Positions 30,001-42,000 of a stretch of 64,000 bases of DNA are shown here, piece after piece. This DNA is from Cordylochernes scorpioides. Taxonomy: Eukaryota; Arthropoda; Arachnida; Pseudoscorpiones; Chernetidae. The notes under the pieces were generated by a model, which did not search any database, had not been told where the DNA came from, and worked only from the letters and a program-made list of their open reading frames with translations. The stretch is taken from NCBI GenBank assembly GCA_030710605.1, contig CP092880.1, positions 17,833,649 through 17,897,648 of the forward strand, given 5' to 3'. How positions within the stretch are numbered: position 1 is the first letter of the stretch; every line of letters starts with the position of its first letter. A program made the position numbers and the translations under genes.

Positions 30001-33000
30001 TCTTGCAAAATGCTTTATTTTTATTTACTTCTCCTGACGAAGACAAAAGAATTTTGTCGAAACGTTGAGAAAATAAAAAACTCTAACTGGCCGAAGTGTC
30101 TATTTTTCATATAAATATATATTACTTATTAAATGTTACTAAGAAAAAAACCAATAATTTAACAGTAATATTTTTTTAAAATTCGCTCTTATCGAGAAAC
30201 AAAGAATTCTGCGATCGCTCTACTTGGCCGCCTAGGTGGAAAATCTTTCTCACAAAGAGCTATCAGGAATATCTATTATTAGGTACATTGTAAAGATATA
30301 TCTATATGTTTAGGAGTTTAACAACTCCTTCTTTGCCGGTCCCAAGCCCGGATGAAAAAGGAGGAGGGGGAGCAGTAACAAGCTCACTAAAAAACCTGGG
30401 TTCAGCTGCCCCGGCTGATAATACCTTGTAAGGGCTCCTAATCCAGGGATACAGGATGAGCAGTGTTTGTACTCCATGTTAGGAGCAGCTGCGCATGGAG
30501 TCTGTCCTCATGTCAGAGGCGGCCATTTCTTTTGGAGCTAAGTCGGCCTGCCACTGAATAGTGCTCCCAGTCTTAAAATTTGGGCTTGAAAATTTGCAAC
30601 CGCCTTTAAAAAGCGGAAAATTGTCGCTGGAAGCAACAGTTGAAAAATATGCAAATTCGCCGGCTGGCGGTAAAGATGCAAATTCAGCAACGTCGGCTGA
30701 CTTTGCGATTAAGTCGCCTTTTAACGGCGTTATCGGGCCCAAAGAAACTGGGCAAATTCATCAGAGGATGTGAATCCTGTATCTGAGGACGGCTTCACGG
30801 TCGTCCAAGGTAAAAAGAGACGCCGCGGCTCGGCGGAATCGCCTGCAGCAGCCGCACATTCCAGCAACGCCCGACGCCCTGGAACCAATCGCCGTCAACG
30901 ATCATCGACGGAAAGGGTGCCTCGGGCACAAGAAATCAAGACCACGAGAACACACATTGTGGAGGCCAGGGCGCGGCAGGCGTCTTCTACTGAGGAGCAG
31001 TGTCTCTATGTTGAGCACTGCCCTGAACTCGAGCCTTACCATTATCTCAAGGCGATCGATGAAATGGTCGGAGGGACCAGTGACGTCGTCCAGATCGCGA
31101 AAGTGAATGGGCACTTGCTGTTGGGACTTTCCAACAAGGCCCTGGCGGACCGCCTGATCAATGAAGGCCTCGAGGTTGAGGGCATGTCCCTCAAGACCTT
31201 CCCCTTCTATAGAAGAGCGGCAAGAATAACCATAGGCAACCTCCCCTTCTTTGTGAAGGATGCTTCAGTCATCGACGCCCTTTTGCCTTATGGGCGGGTA
31301 ACTTCCATCGTCCCTAAACAGCTAAAAGCTGGTAAATACGTCTACACCGACGGCCGCCGAGAGGCGTTTATTGTTCCGCATGACGGCATGACCATCGAGT
31401 CCATCCCTGCCCGCCTCGATATAAGAATAAAAGGCGAGTCCTGGCCTATGTACCTGACCTCCGGGATCAGGTGCTCTAGATGCCGCGGCCAGGGACACAG
31501 AAGAGCAATCTGCCCCTTGCTCACTGGGCAGTCCACCGGCCCCAGACGGACTTCACCACACTCCACCACCAATGTCTCTCAAGTGACCGCGCCTGAGCTG
31601 CCTCGACAGGCATCAGCCGCGTATCCTGCGCCATCGCCTCCAGATCCAGCCATGGAGGTTTCCGGCGCTCTTCCTACGGCCCCAGCCGCGCCTCATCAGC
31701 CTGCTGTACCTGGTCAATCGTATGGGCCGACAACACCCTCTCCCCATGGGCAAGAGACGACACCAGCCATGGCCACACCTCCGCCTCCACCATCTGTCCG
31801 AATGGAGGATGATCCGGAGCCGGACTATTGGACGGACATGGTGGATCCAATAGATGAATTGATGCGAAGTCCTGGTTCGGAGCCCATTCTCCGAACGATC
31901 GACGTGTTCGAATTCGTGGACGCGGCCCGGGACCCTGAGGTGAGGGAGTGCGTGGTCGCGGATCTTTCGCCGCGGCAGAAAAAGATTGTCGCCCAATTCC
32001 TGGATAAGCTCATCGAGCGCACTCGGGACTCGGTTCCCTTGATCCGTAGGGGACTATCTGAGTTCAGGGCCGCCTTGCCTTCCTATGTTCCAGACCCCTC
32101 CCTGAGGACACCCCCTGTTGACTCCTGACAGAGTCAGGATAATTGTAAATAATTGTAAATCTTTCCCATTGACTCTTTGAGAGGGATCATTGACTGAATG
32201 GTCAATAAAGTGTGTTTTCATTGTCATTGTCAGTCTTAATGACAAAGGCAGACGCATTCTACTTCACCCAATCATGATGGTTGTCAATTTCAAGCTTTAC
32301 AAGCTTGACACCCTAATATGATTGAGTGGAGATAAGAAAGAAGAAGAAGAAGGAGTTTAACTTCAAGAGACCTATTATTTTCTTTTGTATATGTGTGAAA
32401 GAGGTAAAACCAAGATTCCATAACTGTATCTGACCTATCTAAGCAACCTAAACTTCATATTGCAGAAAACAACACGAGAATTCAAACTAAGGATCCGACA
32501 CTACAAAAAAAAAGCAAACAGTTTTAGCTAGAGTAAATAAAAAAAACTCATCTATCAGAGACAAAATCAAGAAACGTCGAAATAATGGGGCCAAACAGGG
32601 GTTTCAACTACAAGAGTCCCAAGTGAGATTCTCAACAAGAAGGGAGAGGTACCTTGTTGAGCACAGTCTCCCAGGCCACGGGCGCTAGCACCATGTTGAA
32701 GCCGTGTAACGCCGCCCAGTCCAGCTCCTGTTCCCATCGGCTCCAGTTCCACCAAGCCATGCTGTAGCTAGCAGTGCACACGTTCTGGTAGAACCTAATC
32801 CTGCATCCACAAACAGCTATATGGTCAAATGACAGGATTCCTCTCTGTCTCAATATATGCTGTAATAGAATCTCAGCCTCCGTTCACAGACAGCTATTTG
32901 ACAGGATTCCTCTCTGCTTCAATATTGTAGCGAAGTTTTTTTAAAAATTTATTAACAGAGTATTATTTTTTTGTGTTTATATTTTGCTACTTTGTAATCT

Positions 33001-36000
33001 TCCAACATTGATTATCATTTGTTTACCACTGATAGTTTGTTCTTGCCTTAAATAAATTGCAGTGTCATCCTGAAGTTTTGTCTTCCCTAATTTTCCACGT
33101 GGCAATATTTACTGTGATAGAACCTCAGCCTGCGTCCACACACAGCTACATTGTCATATGACAGGATTCCTCTTTGCTTCAATATATACTGTAATAGCAT
33201 CCTTCATACATCTATCGCCGTCGGTTGGGATCGGAATGCAGACGACCGGCCCCTACCAAGGGCTCAACCCCTTCTCCCCTTTTATAGATATGAATATGAA
33301 GAACTCTAAATAAACAATGTGAAAAATAGTACAAATGCGATATTGTACTGGGATAAGGTTCATAAATTGATGAAAGAAAGAAAAAAAGGCATCTCCTTAT
33401 CGTGCAACTGAGAGATATGCCTTTTTTCTTTCCTATATAAACAGTTCGGCTTATTACCAGAGGTTATGTTATACTCTAGGCCAGGTGTCGTCAAACTTCT
33501 ATGTCGGAAGATTCAAAAATTACAATTTACAAAATTCAAAGTTTTTAAAGAGCCACCAATTTTTTTCTTCATAATACGTACAATATAATGCGGCCTATGA
33601 TTGTAGAACAACATTTGAAAATATCCCGCATGTATTTCTTTTGAACGAAAAATCGAAATTTATTTTAAGGAGAAATAACGATTATTCCTAACCTTAGGGA
33701 TGAAGTATGAAAGGATGAATTGTCAAGATTAATGATATTTTATTTTACCGTTTATCATTACCCTTCACAATTCATCCTTTCATACTTCATGCCTAAGGTT
33801 GGAAATAATCGTTGTTTCTCCTTAAAAATAAATTTTGATTTTTAGTTCAAAAGAAACACATGCGGGATATTTTTGTTCTACAATTATTTTTGCCAACAAT
33901 AAATAATAATCGCATAATTAATATTTACGTACGGAACTATATTAAGAGCCGCAGCTTCACATCCAAAGAACCGCATTTGGCTCGCAAACGCAGTTTACCG
34001 ACCCCTTCTCTAGTCGTAACCCTGTTCTTACAAGGATATTCTAGACTATAACATTGAGGACGAGGATTGCAGAAGTTTTGACCATGGAAAAAAAAAACAC
34101 ATCCATTGCCTTTGAAAACAGAAGTTAATCTTTATACATCAATCCTTTTTAAACTTAGAATCCGACAGATATCCATTATTAACTTATCTTAGGATGAAGA
34201 AAGCAGGGAATTAACCGCTTTCATTATACACAAAGCTCTTTTTAAAAATACATGAAATTGGTTTTCGGTCTGACTTCAGTAATTAATTTTTTAGAGATAT
34301 CTTTCAGATTTTCTACAAGATATACGGGGATACCTTGTACATAATGGATATTATTTGTCCTGGATCTACATTGATGGAACATAAATAAAGAATTTGAAAG
34401 GTTTGGAATGAGAGAATTAAAAGGAACTTCTTCTATGTCGTCTACGACAATGTCGTACGAATGCTAACGAAATAAACATGTTTTTATAGAAGAAGTTCCT
34501 TTTAAGTTTATAATCTTAGAATATAGTTATGATAATCGAAATTTGATGTCTAAATACAATTAAAAATGTATCAAATCTTTAAACTCGCGCTTCTTTATGG
34601 AAATCTCAATTGTTTAGAAAATGACGGCGTTGATGAAACAGGTATCGTATGTTTGCAAAATGTTTATAATGTAAGGTTAAAATGTGAAGAAGGAATGTTA
34701 TATATGGATTTGGAGATGTTCACCTTCCATGTTGACTTTGTTTTAAAATTTGGATATCTTCGATGGCACAATTGGGAATAGAGATGGTTCTAAATGGTAC
34801 AGAAAATTGCATAACACAATTACAGTAGCACATCGATTGGTTGTGTGCGCACATAAGGCCGCGCATAATGTGGAGGAAGAACGTACGTTCTTATTTGAAT
34901 ACTAACGGCTTTTCTTGTAGAAAGACGTTGTTGCATATTTGTTCATGTGTCCAAGATGTCACTATTGGAGCCGTTGTTACATCTTTGTTTGTGTGTTTAG
35001 AATGTCACTATTGGAGCCGTTGTTACATCTTTGTTCATGTTTTCAGGGTGTCTTCATATAGGTCAAGATATTTCTATTTAAAAGTTTTGAGCAACGCCTT
35101 TACTCCAAATGGAGTAAAGAAATGAGCATACCTAATCATGAAGGATTTTCTTCTAAATAATAATAAAAAACTCTTTATATTATAAAAAAATAGTTTTCAA
35201 CTCTAAATTATGCCTGATATGATGTGTGTGTGCCAGATTGAAATTGAAACGTCCAAGAACAGTTTTTTCAGTAATCAATCGTGTTTTGATAATAATCACA
35301 GGTCTCACACAAGACAATACCTTTATTCAAACTTTTAATAAGCTACCGCAGTGTGAGTAGTCGACCCCTTTGATTATTATAATCTGTACTTTCTTACATT
35401 TTAAGTATTGCAGAGAAATTACGAGCAATTTTGACGTGGAAATATTCCATTAAAGGGGATTAATATTTCAAATTGAAGAAAAAATATGAAACGTAATAAT
35501 AATACTACAATGAAAGATATTGTTATATCTATAAAGTAAATTATATAAAATTTATATTTTAGATAATTACAGTAAACGTCTAAGGACTTAAATGAAGTCG
35601 TTGTGGCCTTCATGTTCAGAGTGGTTTCAGGCGTGAATGTATTGCACCAAAGAACGAGACATGTTGGATGTCACCACAGAGATGGCGAGAGAGTGAGTCT
35701 AGCCGACACCGGTCAAGGCAGGTCTGTGTAGAGGGGTATGTCAATCATCGTGTCTCAAAGCGAACTGATCTGTTTTGAGCCAAAAGGACACACCTGGTAC
35801 CCCGGCATGTTTTTCGTAGACCTTCCTACTGACTGGTGCCGACTGTCACTCAATCGAATTTTATTATGTCGTTTTGTTAATTATACTATACCTAAACGTT
35901 TAATAAAATATATTCATCCTTAGAAGTTCAATTTATTATCTAAAATTGCTAGTAAAGGATTAAATTTTAAAGAAAATTTATATGTTACAAAGCTCTCCCT

Positions 36001-39000
36001 TCTTCTTGTAGCATGCACGGCATCTTCTTAAAGAATCCTTTCAACCTGTCAGGTCTTATGGGGCTTGTGGTAATTGCCTACAACGTAGATTTGGCTTTGA
36101 CATAGTAATCTACTTTTGTAAGTGATTCAGCAAGATATGAACAAGAACTGTTTAACCTTTATCATTTCTTCGGCGTGTTATAATTGGCTAGAAGTGGTGA
36201 TTCTGGGTCTCCGTGTTGAAGAGTATGTTGGCCTGAAAGTTCGAGAAATAAAGGAATTGTCAAAAGAAACTAAAACCTAGATTCCTTATTGATTCTATCG
36301 AAACAACTAGATTTGAATAAGATTTCAGAGTCGGATAGCTCGAAGGTTCACGTTATTTCACGGTATATATACTCTATAACAAAAAAATCGACGCACCAAG
36401 AAGGAGTTGTCAGATTAGGACAAAAATTGGTGTATGTAAAGAGCATGTATAGGGGAAAAAACGATTAAAATTTCAGAACAATTAATTGTTTTATTTCAGA
36501 GTTTGATCAATCAGTTGCATGTTTGGTCGAAACCTTTTTGTATACGTATTTTCATATAAATCGGACAACTGCTTCTTGGTGCGCCGATATTTTGTTATAC
36601 AGTGTATTTGGATAAGTATAAACAGACAACTATCGATTTCAGAAGATGACCAACTTCTGCGACGTGTACAACGGAATTGTTTGAGATTCTTCGGTCACAT
36701 CGCGCGACACAGGGGAATGGAGTACACCATACTGACTGGAAAGACGTCTGGGCGATGTATACCTGGACGCTCGACGACACGCTTCGTGGACCAATTAAAG
36801 GAACTTACTGGTTTAACGGTCGTCTAGATGGTACATCGAGCTCAAGACAGAGATGGCTGGCGTCGCATCGTATTTGGGATGTAATACGTACAATGGACCA
36901 CAACGTTCGATCGTGAATAGAATGATATTACTACTTGGATAAGAAATGTTGCTGTACATATTATACGTTTTAACAATCCCAGTATTTTTCAGCCAGGGTA
37001 AGATAAGTGGTGTATTGCTAACTGTGACACTTGGATAAAAACTTACTTAGTGTAAAAGCAAGTATATTTTAGCGTATATTTTAAAGTGTTAGTATCTATT
37101 AGATAAATTACTAAGTATACTAGGGGCTAGCAATAAGAAAATTTAGGACCTTGGCACTGAATTTACACAAGAACTGTTTAAACCATTTTCACTTCTTCAA
37201 ATGTTTGATTGACTATTCTGCCCGGCATTTCCATCAAAGTATAGCGTACAAATCCAAGAAAGTACTAATGTCAGGACGACAAGGCTACTAAACCATTGCT
37301 ATATTATATATTATAAAAGTTTGTTATTTATGTGGGTAAAATACTAAGTACAGTGAAACCTCCATGAGGGGACACTCACGCTAGATTACACCTCTCTACA
37401 AAGGACAGTTTTCATTTGCAAAATTATCATTTTTACTATTTAGTAACTCTCCGGTAAGAGGACACCTCTCTTTAAAGGACACTTTGGCTCTGCAATTAGG
37501 TGTTGTCCTTTATAGGGAGGTTCAACTGTATTTTTGAGGCGAGCAATAAGGAGGTTTATAACCTCGCCCCTGAATATCCACATAATAGACATACAGCACG
37601 TATTTCGAATTAAAAATGTTATTTTATATTTTAAAACGTTCAGTTAAAGACTTAATTATTGTTGTTTTTATTACAATATAAAAAGTTAACGTATAGTTCT
37701 TTTTAAAATAATCCAATACTTAATATTTATAATACATTTTGTTTTCTATTTTAGTGTCAAAATGGATGTAGCCTCACCGAGTCTCCACACATACACTCCT
37801 ATAGCTGGTATTGACCCGAAGTAACTATGCGACGCTCTTCGCCTAGCATTGATCCGAGCTGCTTCCAATTAAACTTGTGTTAAAACCCTCTCTCTCTCTG
37901 TGTAATCCTATTTCACGCTGAGCTCCTTTCCTAACTGGCGACTTTACTAAACATCGCTTTTCTTTTAACTCTTTAAAAAAAATATGGAGTTGGTTGATAT
38001 TTTTCATGAATGTCATTGCTTGTATTCTCATCATAGGATAGATTTGGTTAGTAGATTTTGGTATAAACTTAAAATATGATTATTGTCTTATATCGACATG
38101 GAAAGATCGCTAAATTTGCGCCTATACTGTAAGGGCAGCTGGCATATCTACAGTATATTATTCTTGTATATTGTTGAATTATCGTTTATCAGTGAGCATA
38201 CTATTATCTGTTGGATCGTTTTTGAAGACAACTCTCAGGTTTAACAAATTAATTTTATAAATCTCAGAGTTGTCTTCAAAAACGATCTATTAACTCGTTT
38301 CTCTCTATATAACTAAAAATCTTAAATATTTATTTTTGACTCGTGCTTTTGATGTTGTACAAAATTTCGAATATCGCGTGAGAACGCCCTTAGAGCCTTA
38401 GAATAATTTTTAACGCCTTGCTATATGTTTTAATTTTTGTTTGCTCCTGACGAGGACAAAGGCTTTTGTCGAAACGTCGAGGTAATAAAAATATTTATAC
38501 TGGCCGAAGTATCTATTTTCAAGAAATAACTAAATATGTTTAAAGTTTAATAAAATAATTTTATAAATATCAGAGTTGTAACATGAATCATGAAAATTTC
38601 TCTTATAGAATTGTAAATAGTTATAAAACGAAGAGAAATTTTTTTTTTAACATGAATCATGAAAATTTCTCTTATAGAATTGTAAATAGCTATAAAACGA
38701 AGAGAAAATTTTTTTTTTATTAGAATGCATGAAATTAGAAAAAAATTTTCTCTTCGTTTTATAACTATTTATATCAGAGTTGTCTTTAAAAACGATATAC
38801 TAATCTATTAAACGATATATTAACTCGTTTCTCTCTCTATATCTAAAAATGTTTAAAGTTTAAAAAATAATTTTATAAACCTGAGAGTTGTCTTCAAAAA
38901 TGATTCAACATTATCACTGATTGTACTCTGTGGACTCGCAGTACATAAACATACGCGTAAGCCATCAGAAACTTTCAGTTGCACGATAAGGAAATGCCTT

Positions 39001-42000
39001 TTTCATAATTTATGAACCTTATACCAGTACAAAATCACATTTGTACTATTATTTTCATATTGTGTCGTGGTCTCACGCAATTCTGGCCTTAACTACCCGT
39101 TTCATGATTTTTCAGGATGCCTGAATGACCAGTTTTTTGGTCGTTGAGGTACAGCTTGCCTCACGCTGATGGGAGCCAACAGCCCGAAACGCGTAGGTGG
39201 TTAGTTTTTCTTGATTAATCAAGAATGGGTATTTGGCCAATTCTGGAATAATTAAAAATCAACGAGAATAGTTGATATTTATTCCTATAGATGGCAAAAG
39301 CCATCAGCAACTTTTCAATTGCACGATAAGGAGATGTCCTTTTTCATAATATAAACATACGTTGATTGTCTTACCTTAACAAAGAAATAAATACTTTATT
39401 TTAAAACTACCCAATTACTTCTTGCTGGTTAACATCAAACAAACACAAGGACATTACAGATACCAATAATAAAGAATCTGTTGTAGAATAGTGTGAAGAT
39501 ATATAAGTGATGTGAAGAGAGAAGAAGAATTGACATCAACAATATATTTCTCCCGCGTGCATCATTTGCTTTATGTGAATTCTACAGGTCACGCCTCACT
39601 CAAACTACACTGCGTAACATTGAAAATGGAACACCAAGAAATAGTGGCCAGAAAGTGATGAAACTCGGCAGACAGAGAGAGACAGGGACGAACAATAAGT
39701 GATCTTTATTTCAAAATGATAGTCATAATACAGAGCGAGAACGGCGTCGGCTTAGTAGCAAGTAGGACCACCGCGGACGGCGATGCACGCAGCAACACGT
39801 CTAGGTAGAGAGTCAATCAGAGTACGGATGGCGTCCTGAGGGATGGCTCTCCATTCCCTCTCAACCATTTGCCACAGTTCGTCTTCTGAACGCGGCTGTG
39901 GCAAGGCATGCAAACGGCGTCCAATGATGTCCCAGACGTGCTCGATTGGTGAGAGATCAGGAGAGTACGGTGGCCAGGGAAGCATCTGTACATCTTGCAG
40001 AGCTTGTTGGCTAATGCAAGCAGTGTGCGGTCGGGCGTTATCCTGCTGATAAAGGGCATTGGGTACCCCCTGAAGGTAGGGGAGTGTCACCGGTCGCAGA
40101 ACATCATCAACGTATCGTTGGGCCGTCATAGTGCCCTGAATACGAAGTAAAGGTGACCTGGAATCATACGCGATTGCGCCCCAAACCATGATTCCACGTT
40201 GTCGCACGGTGGGGCGTTCCACAATTGCTGCCGGATTGGACCTTTCTCCACGTCGACGCCACACGCATACACGGCGACTATCACTGGACAAGCAGAAACG
40301 CGACTCATCTGAGAACACGACCCTGTGCCATTCCGTCATCCACGTCGATCTAGCCCGGCACCATTCCAAACGTTGACGCCTATTCGGTGGGGTCAATGGC
40401 AGTCTTCTTAGCGGACGGCATGAGTGCAAGCCATTAGCAACCAATCGACGGGAAATGGTTCTGGTCGAGATGGAATGATCTAGGGTGTCTTGCACATGTT
40501 GCAGGATGGCGGTACAAGTGGCTTGTGGGGCCGCCACTGCTTGTCGAAGGATACGCCGATCCACACGTGCTGACGTCACTCTGGTTGCACCGACATTCCT
40601 ATAAATTGCCACATTTCCTTGTTCCAACCATCTTCTCCACAGTCGGTGCACCGTGGACGCACCAAGGTGTGTATCAGCTGCGATTTGACGTATGGACCAA
40701 CCTGCCCTTTTCAGTCCGATCACCATGCCCCTCGTAAAAGCGTCTGTCTGCTTGAACTGCCTCCGTTTACGATGACCTGGCATTCTCTGTTATTACACGT
40801 GTCTTTTGACACAAGAACAAAATTTATACAATGATTTTCCTTGAAGAAATAACGACACGAATACTGTCCTTTCTGCAAGTTCCTTCCCTTATATCTTACT
40901 CCATGTGCGCACGAGAGCTGCGCATTTTACATCATTTGCATAACTCGGTTAGGCGCGTCTACCCTGAAATTTGCATAATTTTCTGGCCACTATTTCTTGG
41001 TGTTCCATTTTCAATGTCACGCAGTGTATCTACAAAGGGTTATGTTACAAGGTTATATATGAAAAAAAAAAAAACAATAGAAAAAATAAAAGATAAGTGG
41101 GTCAGGTGTTGATATTAAAAATAAAGAAGGCATTTCCTGAACACGAGCACATGTGCTTTTTAGATGGCAGAGTGCCATCTAGTGGAGCAAAAATAAACTA
41201 AATGTTATTTAGCTTGCTCCATGATATTTGGCCAACCCAATTTCTTGATAATTTAAAAAAAGCCATCCACGAAATTTTTGGTCACAGTGGTTACAGCTTA
41301 CTCCACGCTGACGAGCGCCAACAGCGCGAAACGCGTTCGTGGATGGCTTTTCTTGATTTATCAAGAAATTGGGTTGGTCAAATATCACGGAGCAAGCTAA
41401 ATAAACGTTTATTTTATTTTTGCTCCACTAGATGGCGCTCTGTCATCTAAAAAGCACATGTGCTCGTGGTCAGGAAATGCCTTCTTTATTTTTAAGGTTA
41501 TATATGTTACATGGTTTTGTCTATGGTGTAAGATAAACAAGTGATGGATAGAATCTTATTAAATGGGACACGAGTGGTAGCTAGGTTTCAAGTTGGGTAA
41601 AATTAGAACTTTCTTACTTTTTTATTCTAAGGCTAGGATTTATGGTGGAAAACTCTCAAGACCTCGTTAAAAAGATTCCTTATATGAATTTAGTACATAA
41701 TTAGTAAAGATATATATATAGGAATTGTAACCAAAGTAGGATACGATAGAATGTCTTCTAGTCTACTATAAGATTTTTAGGAATGTTAATAACTTTTAGT
41801 TAAAACTAGTCAGTAGAGGGCGAGCTTTGGTTGCATCATAGCCACAAGAATTTGCTGATGAAAGCTGGCAAAGTAGCTAGGTCAATTCTAAGGCCAAAAT
41901 ATAGATAAGAATTTTGCCGGAAAGAAATTATCTGAAAATATACTTCTTATATTCCAAAATCAGCCCAGAAACTATGTGTAGCTTGTTATGGGGATTGCGT

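Larger units (their letters stand above)
30302..32345 (+). mobile_element. GAA-tailed SINE-like repeat (SINE-B) split by a LINE insertion
   Basis: 30308-30575 and 32231-32345 together form one copy of a repeat of about 370 bp, starting near GCCGGTCCCAAGCCCGGATG and ending AGATAAGAAAGAAGAAGAAG. Other copies: 1346-1709, 6838-7476 (split) and 12366-12771. Its last 60 bp match the 3' end of a LINE fragment at 22700-22780, so it probably borrows that LINE's machinery. Confidence 0.85.
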
